Source: Amycolatopsis azurea DSM 43854
Lineage (GTDB): Bacteria; Actinomycetota; Actinomycetes; Mycobacteriales; Pseudonocardiaceae
Length of the DNA: 64,000 bases
Reading direction: 5' to 3'
Assembly (NCBI RefSeq): GCF_001995215.1
Contig: NZ_MUXN01000015.1
Coordinates: forward strand, 1-64,000
A program made the position numbers and the translations under genes. Under the pieces are notes generated by a model. That model was not told where the DNA came from. It saw only the letters and a program-made list of their open reading frames with translations, and did no database searches. Positions 38,303 to 47,819 of this stretch are shown here, piece by piece. Every line of letters begins with the position of its first letter. Position 1 is the first letter of the stretch.

Positions 38303-39706
38303 GTGCGCACCCGGCTGCTGGTCGTCCTCGTCGCGCTCGCGCTGACCGTGGTCGCCGCGTTCGCGATCCCGCTGTTCGGATCGACCGCCGCGCAGCGGAC
38401 CCAGCAGCTCGTCATCGCCCGCAACGCCGACGTCGACCGGTTCGTCGTCCTCGCCCAGCAGGCCGTCGACGCCGACGACGCGACCACGCTGGCGGTCGAC
38501 GCCGCACGGTATTCGTCGTTATACGGCGAAGCGGTCGTGGTGGTCGACGCGCGGGGAACGCCGCTGGTCGAAACCGGCGGGATGACGGCCGCGGAGCCCG
38601 TCGTGCGCTCGCTCGTCGAGTCCGCCCTGCGCAACCAGCCCGCGAAGGGGCCTGAGCAGCTGAGCCCGTGGTCGGCGGATCCGGTCTATTTCGCCCGCCC
38701 GGTCGGCACCGGGACGCGGGTGGCCGGAGTCGTCGTGCTTCGCGCGTCGGTGACCATGGCGGCGGCCGACGTCACCACCCGCTGGGCGGCGATCGTGGCG
38801 GGCGCGGTGCTGGTCGCGGCGGTGTTCGTGCTGCTCGCGGTCCTCCTGGCCCGCTGGATGGTGCGGCCGCTGCACGAACTGGAGACCGGCGTGCAGGCGG
38901 TCACCGAGGGGCATCGCGCCCAGGTCCCCGACCGGGCCGGGCCGAGGGAACTGCGTTCGCTCGCGACGTCGTTCAACCGGATGTCCGACGCCGTCGTCGA
39001 GGCGTCCGAACAGCAGCGCCGGCTCGTCGCGGACGCGTCGCACCAGCTGCGGAATCCCATGGCCGCCTTGCGGTTGCGGGTGGATTCCCTGGCCGCGCAG
39101 GTCGACGGCGACGGCCAGCGGGCCTACCGGGCGACCGTCGCGGAGGTCGAACGGCTGGAGTCCCTGCTCGACGGACTGCTCGCGCTGGCGCTCGCCGAAA
39201 GCGCCGCGACCCGGCTCGCCGCGGGCGAATCCGGCGACGAACCCTGCGATCTCCCCACCGTGCTGGCCGAACGGGTCGACGCGTGGCGCCCGTCGGCCGA
39301 CGACGAGGGAGTCGGCCTCGCGGCGCCGGACTGCCACGACGAGCCGGTGCCCGTGCGGTGCTCGGAGAGCGAACTGGCCCAGGTGCTGGACGTCCTGCTG
39401 GACAACGCGGTGCACTACGCCGGCCAGGGCGCCACCATCACCACCGGCTACGAGACCGGCGACGCGACCGCCACACTCTTCGTGTCCGACAACGGTCCTG
39501 GGCTGTCCACAGAGGACCGGGAACGCGCGACAGAACGGTTCTGGCGGGCCGGAGGCGACGGCGCGCCGCGCGGGACGGGGCTCGGCCTCGCGATCGCGAG
39601 CCAGCACGTGCTCGCCCGGGGCGGGCGGCTCGAACTGCGCGAGGCGGTACCGCACGGACTCGAAGTCCGCGTCGAACTCCCGCTCGTGGCAGGGGGCGTC
39701 CCGTGA
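38303..39706 (+). CDS. Sensor histidine kinase (TctE-like)
   Basis: A 467-residue membrane kinase starting at GTG. An N-terminal transmembrane helix (LLVVLVALALTVVAAFAIPL), an extracellular sensor of about 120 residues and a second helix near 160-185 come first. HAMP follows, then the H-box ASHQLRNP, N-box LLDNAVHYA, and ATP-lid motifs DNGPGLS and GTGLGLAI. It phosphorylates the adjacent regulator. The stop overlaps the start of the TAXI protein gene (GTGA), so the kinase and a periplasmic-type binding protein are translated together. Confidence 0.92.
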   Translation: MRTRLLVVLVALALTVVAAFAIPLFGSTAAQRTQQLVIARNADVDRFVVLAQQAVDADDATTLAVDAARYSSLYGEAVVVVDARGTPLVETGGMTAAEPVVRSLVESALRNQPAKGPEQLSPWSADPVYFARPVGTGTRVAGVVVLRASVTMAAADVTTRWAAIVAGAVLVAAVFVLLAVLLARWMVRPLHELETGVQAVTEGHRAQVPDRAGPRELRSLATSFNRMSDAVVEASEQQRRLVADASHQLRNPMAALRLRVDSLAAQVDGDGQRAYRATVAEVERLESLLDGLLALALAESAATRLAAGESGDEPCDLPTVLAERVDAWRPSADDEGVGLAAPDCHDEPVPVRCSESELAQVLDVLLDNAVHYAGQGATITTGYETGDATATLFVSDNGPGLSTEDRERATERFWRAGGDGAPRGTGLGLAIASQHVLARGGRLELREAVPHGLEVRVELPLVAGGVP

Positions 39707-40644
39707 CCGTCACCAGGCGCACCGCGCTTCTCGCCGGACTCGCCACGCTCGCGGGTTGCTCGACGGCGGGCTACCAGGGCCCGGAACGCGAGGTCGTCAT
39801 CGCGGCGGGCGAGAGCGGCGGGTTCTACCTCGCCTTCGCGGAGCTGCTCGCCCAGCAGCTGAACCGGGTGGAACCACGGCTGCGCGCGACGGCTGTCGCG
39901 ACCGAGGCCAGTGTCGAGAACCTGCGCCGGCTGCGGGACGGCCGGGCCGATCTCGGGCTCGTCCTCGGTGACGTCGCCGAGTCCGCTTTCGCCGGAGCGG
40001 ACCCGTTCTCGGTCCCGATGTCGTTCTCGGCCATCGGCCGCGTCTACGAGAACTACCACCAGCTCGTGGTCCGCGCGGACGGCGGCGTGCGGTCCCTTTC
40101 CGATCTGGCCGGGCGGCCGGTGGCGATGGGCGCGAACGGATCCGGCGTCGCGGTGTTCAGCACGCGACTGTTCGCCCGCGCCGAGATCTCCGTGCACGCG
40201 AAGAACCTCCTGCTCGGGGAGGCGATCAACGCGCTGGTGGCGCACGAGGTCGACGCCCTGTTCTGGTCCGGCGGGATCCCCACCCCCGCGCTCACCGAGC
40301 TGAACCGGACCACCCCGATCACGCTCCTCCCGCTCGACGCCCACCTTCCCGCCCTGCGCGCGGGCTACGGCCCGGTGTACGACCAGGTCCACGTCCCGGC
40401 GCAGGCCTACCAAGGGGTCGGCGAGCTGCGGACGATCGGCGTCGCGAACCTCCTGCTGGCAGCGCCTTCACTGCCCGACGACGCCGCGGCCGCCGTCGCG
40501 CGGGTGCTGGCCGGGCACGCCGCCGACCTCGTCCCCGCGCCCGCCGTCGGGACCCAGTTCCTCGACGTCCGGACGCTGATCGGCACCGGCAAGGTGCCGC
40601 TGCATCCCGGAGCCGCGTCGGCCTACCGTGCCCTGCACGGGTGA
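39703..40644 (+). CDS. TAXI-family solute-binding lipoprotein next to a histidine kinase
   Basis: A 313-residue protein with a lipoprotein-type signal (LLAGLATLAGCS, Cys19). The binding domain opens VVIAAGESGGFYLAFAELLA and contains LRDGRADLGLVLGDVAESAF, characteristic of TAXI receptors. These normally serve TRAP transporters, but no TRAP membrane subunit is nearby. Position right after the kinase with a 4 bp overlap suggests it binds a carboxylate and presents it to the kinase. This role is inferred. Confidence 0.82.
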   Translation: MTVTRRTALLAGLATLAGCSTAGYQGPEREVVIAAGESGGFYLAFAELLAQQLNRVEPRLRATAVATEASVENLRRLRDGRADLGLVLGDVAESAFAGADPFSVPMSFSAIGRVYENYHQLVVRADGGVRSLSDLAGRPVAMGANGSGVAVFSTRLFARAEISVHAKNLLLGEAINALVAHEVDALFWSGGIPTPALTELNRTTPITLLPLDAHLPALRAGYGPVYDQVHVPAQAYQGVGELRTIGVANLLLAAPSLPDDAAAAVARVLAGHAADLVPAPAVGTQFLDVRTLIGTGKVPLHPGAASAYRALHG

Positions 40645-40744
40645 CCGCGACTCCGTCTCCAGAGGGATGCGCGTCACCCCGGGGCGCTGCCATGGTCGGA
40701 AACAGGCGGCCGTCGGGCCGCCCCGATCCGGAAGGACTCCAGCA

Positions 40745-42031
40745 GTGTCATCGAGACACACCAGGCTGGCGCGGGGTTCGGCGCTGATCGCGGGCCTCGC
40801 GCTCGCGGGCGGGCTCGCCACGGCCGCCCCCGCCCTCGCTGCCGACCAGGCCAAACTCACCGCTCCAGCCCTCACCGGCCACCACGAGGTCGGCACCACC
40901 GACCTCCACCTCGTCGACAACGCCCGCCCCGATCCGTGGAAACCGGAGCGGCGGCGGGAAATCATGGTCACCGTCACCTACCCGGCCGACCGGTCCGCCG
41001 ACGGGCCGCGCGCACCGTGGTTCAGCCCCGCCATGGGCTCGGTCATCGACCAGGTGCTGGCGAGCAAGGACTACCTCGATCTCCCGGTGGGCTCCATCGA
41101 TTGGAACACCGCGAAACGCAACGCCGAGGTCGGCGTCCCGGCGGCGCACGGCGCGCCGAAGCCGGTGGCGCTCTTCTCCCCCGGCTTCGGCGGTCCGCGG
41201 GAGACCTACACGGCGCTCGTGGACGACCTGGCGAGCCGCGGGTACGTCGTCGTCTCGCTCTCGCACACCTACGAGAGCGCGGCCGTCGAATTCCCCGGCG
41301 GACGGCTCGAACAGGCGGTCCCGCCGGGTGAGGGCCCCGAGTTCATGAAGAAGGCGCTCGACGCGCGAGTCGGCGACACCCGCTTCGTCCTCGACCAGCT
41401 CACGAAGCTCGCCCGCGGCCAGAACCCGGACGCCGAGAACCGGCCGCTCCCCCGCGGTCTCGGCCGGTCCCTCGACCTGTCCCGCGTCGGTGCCTTCGGG
41501 CATTCCTACGGCGGGTTCACCTCCGGCGAAACGATGGTGCACGACGGCCGGATCGACGCCGGGATCAACCTGGACGGCGCGATGGCGACCGCGTTCGGCT
41601 ACCCGCCTGGGAGTGCCTATGTACCGGGCGAGGTGACGAAACGCGGCCTGGACCGGCCGTTCATGCTGATGGGCGCCGAAGGGGTCGACCCGAACGGGAA
41701 ACCGCTCGAACACACCCACCGGCATCCCGAATTCGACCGGAGCTGGGCGGATTTCTGGGCCAACCAGCGCGGCTGGAAGCGGGACCTGCTCCTGCGCGGC
41801 GGCAGTACCCACATGGCGTACAGCGATCTGCAGGTCGTCGTGCCGCAGCTGGGTTCGCGAGTGACCCCGGAGAAACGGGAAGCCGTCATCGGCACCATCG
41901 ATCCCCGCCGGTCGCTGGCCGCGCAACGGGAGTACATCAGCGCGTTCTTCGATCTGCACCTGAAGGGCCGCGACCGGCACCTGCTCGACCGTGAGTCGCC
42001 GCGTTACCCGAACATCGATTTCATCGACTGA
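40745..42031 (+). CDS. Secreted alpha/beta hydrolase (PAF-acetylhydrolase/lipase-like)
   Basis: A 428-residue exported hydrolase. The signal peptide ALIAGLALAGGLATAAPALA ends at an Ala-x-Ala site. The nucleophile elbow is GHSYGG, and a downstream histidine lies in RGGSTHMAYSD. The oxyanion side reads VALFSPGFGGPRETY. The fold and length resemble platelet-activating-factor acetylhydrolase-like esterases. The GTG at 40745 is chosen because GGAAGGA lies upstream and the signal peptide then starts correctly; earlier codons read through non-coding sequence. The substrate is unknown. A palindromic terminator follows. Confidence 0.8.
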   Translation: MSSRHTRLARGSALIAGLALAGGLATAAPALAADQAKLTAPALTGHHEVGTTDLHLVDNARPDPWKPERRREIMVTVTYPADRSADGPRAPWFSPAMGSVIDQVLASKDYLDLPVGSIDWNTAKRNAEVGVPAAHGAPKPVALFSPGFGGPRETYTALVDDLASRGYVVVSLSHTYESAAVEFPGGRLEQAVPPGEGPEFMKKALDARVGDTRFVLDQLTKLARGQNPDAENRPLPRGLGRSLDLSRVGAFGHSYGGFTSGETMVHDGRIDAGINLDGAMATAFGYPPGSAYVPGEVTKRGLDRPFMLMGAEGVDPNGKPLEHTHRHPEFDRSWADFWANQRGWKRDLLLRGGSTHMAYSDLQVVVPQLGSRVTPEKREAVIGTIDPRRSLAAQREYISAFFDLHLKGRDRHLLDRESPRYPNIDFID

Positions 42032-42036
42032 GCCCG

Positions 42037-42075
42037 GTGAAGGGCCCTTTCCCGGCTCGGGGAAGGGCCCTTCAC
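42037..42075 (+). terminator. Palindromic terminator after the secreted hydrolase
   Basis: Arms GTGAAGGGCCCTTTCCC (42037-42053) and inverse (42059-42075) with one mismatch. It begins 6 bp past the stop and ends 13 bp before the next gene. Confidence 0.65.
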
Positions 42076-42088
42076 GTAGGTTGGAACC

Positions 42089-42520
42089 GTGACCGAGCCA
42101 CGGAAACCGATCGTCGAAATGCCGCTGCGCGTCCGCTACCACGAGTGCGACGGGCAGGGCATCGTCTTCAACGCGAACTATCTCGCCTACGTGGACATGG
42201 CCATGTTCGAAGTGGAGAAAGTCCTCTTCGGCTCCCACGAGGAAGCCTTGGCGCGCGGTGTCGACGTCGTCGTCGCCGAGTCGAACCTCCGCTACCGGGC
42301 GCCTTGCCGCTACGACGACGAACTCGTCGTGGCCGTGTTCCTGGACCACCTCGGCACGACGTCGCTGATCATCGACTTCGAGATCACCCGCGGCGGCGAC
42401 CTGTGCACGGAAGTGAAGACCCGCTACGTCTTCGTCGATCCCACGACGCTCAGAAAGGCGGCGCCACCCGCGGCCGTGCGCGAGGTGTACGCCGCCCTCC
42501 TGCCCGCTCAGGCGGACTGA
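42089..42520 (+). CDS. Acyl-CoA thioesterase (YbgC/4HBT hotdog)
   Basis: A 143-residue single-hotdog thioesterase. The motif LRVRYHECDGQGIVFNANYL contains the catalytic Asp-like position of the 4-hydroxybenzoyl-CoA thioesterase group. It hydrolyses acyl-CoA thioesters; the substrate is unknown. The start is the GTG at 42089. Its last 13 bp overlap the convergent phoD gene. Confidence 0.87.
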   Translation: MTEPRKPIVEMPLRVRYHECDGQGIVFNANYLAYVDMAMFEVEKVLFGSHEEALARGVDVVVAESNLRYRAPCRYDDELVVAVFLDHLGTTSLIIDFEITRGGDLCTEVKTRYVFVDPTTLRKAAPPAAVREVYAALLPAQAD

Positions 42521-44103
42521 ACGCCGGGGCGCCGGTCTTCGACGACGTAGCTGGCCCGCGTGCTGATCGGCGCGCCGGGGGTGTTGACGAAGGGAACCAC
42601 CCGGAAGTCGCTCTGCCAGCGCTGCCGGTTGACGTTGACCCGGACGTACCCGCGCTGGTTGTTGAAGAACTTCATGTGCGGGTTGGCCTTCAGCAGGTTC
42701 TCCCCGGCGGGCGTCATGTCGGCGCCGTTGCCGCCGCTGGTGATCGACGTCCCGACGAACTCGCTCGCCACCGTGGGTGAGCCCGGGTCACCGAAGTTCT
42801 TCTTGAGGTCCCAGGCGTAGTTCTGGTGCCGGTCGCCGGTGATGACCACCAGGTTCCGCACGCCCCGGTCCTGCGCCGCGGCGAGCACGCGGTCGCGGTC
42901 GGCGACGTAGCCGTCCCACGGGTCGAGGTAGACGTTGGTCGCCTCACCCGCGTCGGTGTCGGTCTGGCCCATCGGCGCCTGGTTGCCCAGGATCTGCCAC
43001 CGCGCGTGGGACCGGGAGAAGCCGTCGAGCAGCCACTTCCGCTGTTCCGACCCGAGCAGCGTGCGGTCCTCGTCGAACCGCTCGGTGCAGTTCGCCGACT
43101 GGCCGTCGCCGCACGGCTGGTCGTCGCGGTACTGGCGGGTGTCGAGCATGGTGAAGTCGGCCAGCGTGCCGTAGCTCAGCCGCCGGTGCAGACGCGCGTC
43201 CGGCCCCTTCGGCAGCTGCGCGATGCGGTACGGCAGGTGCTCGTACATCGCCTGGAAGGCCTGGGCGCGGCGCTGGCGGAACACCACCGGGTCCTGGTCG
43301 GGCTCGTTGTCGGCCTGCGAGTGGTCACCCGCCCAGTTGTTCTCGACCTCATGGTCGTCGTTGACGTGGATCCACGGGAAGGCGGCGTGCGCGGCCATCA
43401 GCGGCGCTTCGGACTTGTAGAGCGCGTACTGGAGCCGGTATCGGGCCAGGTCGAAGGTCTCGCCCTTGAACTGCGGGCCCACCGGCGTGCCGCGGCCGAC
43501 ACCGGTGACGCCGCTTTCGTAGAGGTAGTCGCCCAGGTGCACGACCAGGTCGAGGTCCTCGGCCGCCATGTGGTCGTAGGCGGTGAAGTGCCCGGCCTCC
43601 CAGTTCTGGCAGGACGCGAACGCGAAGTTCAGCTCACGCGGCGACGACCACGCGACGGGCGCCGTCCGGGTGCGGCCTACCGGCGAGATCACGCCGCCGG
43701 TGCGGAAGCGGTAGAAGTACTCGTGGTCAGGCGCGAGCCCGTGGACCTCGGGGTGCACGGAGTGGCCGAGTTCGGGCGTGGCGACCACGGAGCCGCGGCG
43801 GACCACCGCGCGGAAGCGTTCGTCGAGCGAGACTTCGTACTCGACACGGACCGGCGTCCGCGGCATGCCGCCGAAGCCGTCGGCCTCGTACGGCTTCGGT
43901 GCGAGCCTGGTCCAGAGCACGACGCCGCCGGGCAGCGGGTCACCCGACGCGACGCCGAGGGTGAACGGGTCACCGGCGCCACTGGCGAGCGGCATCGCGC
44001 CTGCGGCGTTCCAGGCACCGGTCCCCAGCAGGACGGCGGCCGCGCCTGCGGAACCGTAACCGAGGAAGCGACGCCGCGACAGGGGGTGAGGGAGCGAAGG
44101 CAT
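42508..44103 (-). CDS. phoD: PhoD-type alkaline phosphatase/phosphodiesterase, Tat-exported
   Basis: A 531-residue secreted phosphatase. The twin-arginine signal SRRRFLGYGSAGAAAVLLG lies at the N-terminus. PhoD motifs follow: CQNWEAGHFTAYDHMAAEDL then DLVVHLGDYLYE, VNDDHEVENNWAGD, LDTRQYRDDQPC and ITGDRHQNYAWDL, which bind iron and calcium in the family. It releases phosphate from phosphodiesters and monoesters, including teichoic acids. The ATG at 44103 has AGGAGGG five bases upstream; a GTG nine codons earlier is less likely. PhoP control is common in relatives, but no pho box was confirmed here. Confidence 0.9.
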   Translation of the reverse strand: MPSLPHPLSRRRFLGYGSAGAAAVLLGTGAWNAAGAMPLASGAGDPFTLGVASGDPLPGGVVLWTRLAPKPYEADGFGGMPRTPVRVEYEVSLDERFRAVVRRGSVVATPELGHSVHPEVHGLAPDHEYFYRFRTGGVISPVGRTRTAPVAWSSPRELNFAFASCQNWEAGHFTAYDHMAAEDLDLVVHLGDYLYESGVTGVGRGTPVGPQFKGETFDLARYRLQYALYKSEAPLMAAHAAFPWIHVNDDHEVENNWAGDHSQADNEPDQDPVVFRQRRAQAFQAMYEHLPYRIAQLPKGPDARLHRRLSYGTLADFTMLDTRQYRDDQPCGDGQSANCTERFDEDRTLLGSEQRKWLLDGFSRSHARWQILGNQAPMGQTDTDAGEATNVYLDPWDGYVADRDRVLAAAQDRGVRNLVVITGDRHQNYAWDLKKNFGDPGSPTVASEFVGTSITSGGNGADMTPAGENLLKANPHMKFFNNQRGYVRVNVNRQRWQSDFRVVPFVNTPGAPISTRASYVVEDRRPGVQSA

Positions 44104-44214
44104 GAAGCCCTCCTGTGGTGGGATGGTCACGGGCGGGCCTCATGCTCGTCCGGCTTGGTGGCCACCCGGCCGCGCTCAGGCGAAGCGCCCGTGAACGAAA
44201 GACGATCAACCCTC

Positions 44215-44676
44215 GTGTTCCGCATCCTTTTCTACCGCCCCGAAATCCCGCCCAACACGGGTAACGCGATCCGCTTGACCGCGAACACCGGCTGTGAGCT
44301 CCACCTGGTGGAACCGCTCGGTTTCACGCTGGAGGACAAGCAGCTGCGGCGTGCCGGGCTCGACTACCACGACCTCGCGCGCGTCCACGTCCACGCGGAT
44401 CTCGACGCGGCGTGGGCGGCCCTGCTGCCCGCCCGGGTCTTCGCGTTCAGCGCCTCGGCGACACGGTTGCACACCGACGTCGCGTACGAGCCCGGCGACG
44501 TCCTGATGTTCGGACCGGAGTCGGCGGGTCTGCCTCGTGAGATCCAGGAGTCCCCGCAGGTGACCGATCGGGTGCGGCTGCCGATGCTGCCGTCGAGCCG
44601 GTCGCTCAACCTGTCGAACACCGCGGCGATCAGCGTCTACGAGGCCTGGCGGCAGAACGGCTTCGCCACCCCCTGA
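44215..44676 (+). CDS. trmL: tRNA (cytidine(34)-2'-O)-methyltransferase TrmL
   Basis: A 153-residue SPOUT methyltransferase that modifies the wobble position of tRNA-Leu. It has the signature RILFYRPEIPPNTGNAIRLT, the knot region LMFGPESAGLP and the end RLPMLPSSRSLNLSNTAAIS. The GTG at 44215 fits the family; a GTG at 44191 would add eight residues. It is divergent from phoD, with about 110 bp between starts. Confidence 0.92.
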   Translation: MFRILFYRPEIPPNTGNAIRLTANTGCELHLVEPLGFTLEDKQLRRAGLDYHDLARVHVHADLDAAWAALLPARVFAFSASATRLHTDVAYEPGDVLMFGPESAGLPREIQESPQVTDRVRLPMLPSSRSLNLSNTAAISVYEAWRQNGFATP

Positions 44677-44837
44677 GCCGAATCCCCTGAAAATCCTTTG
44701 TGAATCAACGGATTTCGTATGTCCACAAGGGACATCGCGGACGAGTGTGCCCGCGTCCGATCAGCGGTTCCGGCCGCTGCCCGGGTTTCGCCATACTCCG
44801 GTGGGCGGCGCGCTGGGGCGAATCGGGAGGGGTTCAC

Positions 44838-46829
44838 GTGGTGCGGGGAAAGTTCTTGCTGTGCAGGTTTTTCTCGGTCCTTCTAATCGGCGGCGTCATC
44901 GTCGCGGGCGGCGCGCAGGAGGCGGCGGGCGCCCCGGGGCCGGTCGTCGACCTCGGCGCTTTCCCGGTCGACAGCGACAGCCGCGCCACCGCGATCAACG
45001 ACGACGGCACCATGGCCGGGGTTTACAGCAGCCCGGCCCAAGGGTCGATCGCCGCGCGCTGGAACCCCGACGGCGCGGTGGTCCCGCTCGCGGTGCCGAG
45101 CACGCACCGCATGACCGAGGCACGGGCGATCAACGCCAAGGGGTTCATCGCCGGCTCGGCTTATGACAGCATCTCCGTCCGGCGGCCCGTGCTGTGGCGT
45201 CCGGACGGCTCGTTCACCGAGCTGAGCTCGCCGGACCGCTACGGGCATTCGGAGGCCACCGCGGTCAACACCGCGGGCGTGGTGGCAGGCACCGTCACGA
45301 TCGGCACTCCGCCGGCCGAACGCGCGGCGCGGTGGGACGCGAAGGGCGTCATGACGCTGCTTCCCTTGGCACCGGGCGACACCAAGTCGGCGGCCGCGGC
45401 GATCAACGACGCGGGCGTGATCGTCGGGACCTCCGGGGAAAAAGCCGTGCGCTGGAACCCTGACGGCACTGTCGTCCGGTTGCCTCTGCTTCCCGCAGAC
45501 GACCGCGGCTCGGCCCAAGGTGTCAACAGCGCCGGGGTCGTCGTGGGTGTTTCCGGCGTCCACCCGGTGCGCTGGGCCGCGAACGGCGCCGTCACCGCCC
45601 TGCCCTCCCTTCGTCCCGAGGACCCGGCCGGCAACGCAAAGGCGATCAACGATTCCGGCGTCATCACCGGCCACTCCGGCGTCGGAGGCGGCCGTCACTC
45701 CGCGGTGGTGTGGGACGCCAGGGGCGCGATCGCCGGCCTCGGCACCCTGCCGGGACACGACCAGAGCGCGGGTGCGGCGATCAACTCCCGCGGTGTCGTG
45801 GTCGGCGATTCAGAACTGACCTCCGCGCGCGGACGCCACGCCGCGCGGTGGACGGCGCCGGGCAAGGCCACGGATCTGAGCCGGTCGTTCCCCGGAGGCG
45901 ACCGCGCGGAGGCTTTCGCGATCAACGTGCACGGACAGGCCATCGGCGAGTCCCTTCCCCCGGAAGGGATGACGCACCCCGTCACCTGGACACCGGGCGG
46001 AGTCCTCACCGACCTCTCCCCCGGCTCGAACACCCCGGAGGCGAACGCCATCAACGTCCACGGCGTCATCGTGGGCACCGACAACAGGAAGCTGAACAAG
46101 GACCGCGCGATCCGCTGGGCACCCGACGGGACCATGACGGCCCTCAAGGAGCCGGAGTACTACACGTACCGCTCACGCGCCAATGGGATCAACGACAGCG
46201 GCGTGATCGTCGGCAGCGCGAGTTCCCGGCGCGGCAGCTCGCACCCGACGCGGTGGGCGCCGGACGGGACGCCGAGCCTCTTGCCTGTCCTGCCCGGCCA
46301 CGCCGGTGGCACCGCGAAGGCGATCAACAACCGCGGGGTGATCATCGGAAGTTCCGGAATCCGCAACGAGACCAGCGACCACGTGGCCCGCTGGGACCCG
46401 GACGGGACGGTGACCGAGCTGATGGGCTTGCCCGGCGAGAAGCACACCCGTGCCGTCGCGCTCAACGATCGTGGCGACGTCGTCGGCTACTCCGGGGAAC
46501 ACCCCGTCCGGTGGAGCCCCGACGGCCGGATCACCAAGCTGCTCCTTCCCGAGGGCACCAGCCGTGGCAAGGCGACCGGGATCAGCGACACCGGGGTCGT
46601 ATCGGGCTCGTACGACTTCGGCGTCGCCGGGACTCCGGGGCAAGGGGTGCGCTGGGCCCCGGACGGGACGGTGACCGAGCTGCCGTCGCTGCCCGGCGGG
46701 CAGGAGACCAAGGCCAACGGCATCAACGCCCTCGGCGACATCGTGGGCTCGTCCGACAACGGTTCCGGCCAGGTGCACGCGGTCCGCTGGCCCGCCACCT
46801 GGACGCAGATCCCGGTGGTCATCCGGTAA
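44838..46829 (+). CDS. Secreted HAF-repeat protein with 14 repeats
   Basis: A 663-residue exported protein. A signal peptide (FFSVLLIGGVIVAGG) comes first. Fourteen repeats of about 45 residues fill the rest. Each has an AINDxGxIxG core (for example AINDAGVIVGTS and GINDSGVIVGSA), then a tryptophan strand such as VRWNPDGTVTEL. These are HAF-type extracellular repeats, probably a beta-propeller. No catalytic domain is seen. The GTG at 44838 is preferred because GGGAGGGG precedes it. The gene ends 9 bp before the convergent VWA gene. Confidence 0.82.
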   Translation: MVRGKFLLCRFFSVLLIGGVIVAGGAQEAAGAPGPVVDLGAFPVDSDSRATAINDDGTMAGVYSSPAQGSIAARWNPDGAVVPLAVPSTHRMTEARAINAKGFIAGSAYDSISVRRPVLWRPDGSFTELSSPDRYGHSEATAVNTAGVVAGTVTIGTPPAERAARWDAKGVMTLLPLAPGDTKSAAAAINDAGVIVGTSGEKAVRWNPDGTVVRLPLLPADDRGSAQGVNSAGVVVGVSGVHPVRWAANGAVTALPSLRPEDPAGNAKAINDSGVITGHSGVGGGRHSAVVWDARGAIAGLGTLPGHDQSAGAAINSRGVVVGDSELTSARGRHAARWTAPGKATDLSRSFPGGDRAEAFAINVHGQAIGESLPPEGMTHPVTWTPGGVLTDLSPGSNTPEANAINVHGVIVGTDNRKLNKDRAIRWAPDGTMTALKEPEYYTYRSRANGINDSGVIVGSASSRRGSSHPTRWAPDGTPSLLPVLPGHAGGTAKAINNRGVIIGSSGIRNETSDHVARWDPDGTVTELMGLPGEKHTRAVALNDRGDVVGYSGEHPVRWSPDGRITKLLLPEGTSRGKATGISDTGVVSGSYDFGVAGTPGQGVRWAPDGTVTELPSLPGGQETKANGINALGDIVGSSDNGSGQVHAVRWPATWTQIPVVIR

Positions 46830-46838
46830 CCGAACCCG

Positions 46839-47819
46839 CTACGGCAGCCGTTGCCCCAGGAAGAGCGAAGCGGCGGCACCGATCATCAGCACCAAGGTCC
46901 CGATGATGACCCAGGGACGGCTCGCGTCGGCGTCCTTCAGCTCGTACCCGATCTGCTCACCGAGGTCGTCGTACACGCGTTTCAGCTCGTCCGCGCTCGC
47001 CGCCTTGTAGAAGTCGCCGCCGGAAAGCCGGGCGATCTCCTCCAGCGATTCGTCGTCGACCTTCACGTCCTGGGGTTTGCCGTCGATGTCGACCGAGCCG
47101 TGCGTGGTCCCGAACGAGATCGACGAGATCGGCACCTGGGCCTGCTTCGCCGCCTGCGCGGCCGTGTAACCGCCTCGCGGTGCGTACAGGTCGTCCGGGA
47201 CGGTCTGCTTGCCGTCGCTCATCAGGACGATCCGCGCGGGCGGCGGGCCTTCCGCGCCGCCGACGATCGCCGAGAAGCTCTCGATCGATTGCAACGCGGC
47301 GAAGATCCCTTCACCGGTGGCCGTCGACTGCGCCAGCTTGAGGTTGTCGATCGCCTTCACCACGCCACCGCGATCGGTGGTCGGCGCGACCAGCACGGTC
47401 GCCGTCCCCGCGAAGGAGATCAGCCCGAGGTTCACCCCGGGGGTCATGTTCTGCGCGAACGAACGCGCGGACTCCTGAGCCGCCTTCAGCCGGGTCGGGG
47501 CGACGTCGGTCGCTTCCATCGACAGCGAGGTGTCGATCACCAGCATCACGGTGGCCCGGTTGCGGGGCACCTTCTGCTCGGCCGTCGGCCCGGCGAGCGC
47601 GACGGTGAGCACCAGCAGCGAAAGCACGATCAGCATGGCGGGAACGTGCCGCACCCAGCCCTGGCTCTTCGGCGCGACCTTCTCCAGCAGTTCCAGGTTG
47701 GCGAACCGCATGGTGCGCTTGCGGCGCGCGCGCTGGGAGAGCACGTAGCCCACGATTACCGCGGCGACCGCCAGCAGCAGCAGGAACCACCACGGCGACG
47801 CGAATCCGGTCAAGCTCAC
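46839..47819 (-). CDS. Membrane-anchored VWA protein of a MoxR operon (BatA-like)
   Basis: A 326-residue protein. Membrane helices lie at both ends and near residue 60 (AMLIVLSLLVLTVALAG and WVIIGTLVLMIGAAAS). The VWA domain has the metal site DTSLSM and later MSDGKQ. The GTG at 47819 overlaps the DUF58 stop by 4 bp. Homologues in M. tuberculosis (Rv1481) follow moxR1 and Rv1480 in the same order. They are thought to work as a chaperone complex at the cell envelope. Confidence 0.88.
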   Translation of the reverse strand: MSLTGFASPWWFLLLLAVAAVIVGYVLSQRARRKRTMRFANLELLEKVAPKSQGWVRHVPAMLIVLSLLVLTVALAGPTAEQKVPRNRATVMLVIDTSLSMEATDVAPTRLKAAQESARSFAQNMTPGVNLGLISFAGTATVLVAPTTDRGGVVKAIDNLKLAQSTATGEGIFAALQSIESFSAIVGGAEGPPPARIVLMSDGKQTVPDDLYAPRGGYTAAQAAKQAQVPISSISFGTTHGSVDIDGKPQDVKVDDESLEEIARLSGGDFYKAASADELKRVYDDLGEQIGYELKDADASRPWVIIGTLVLMIGAAASLFLGQRLP

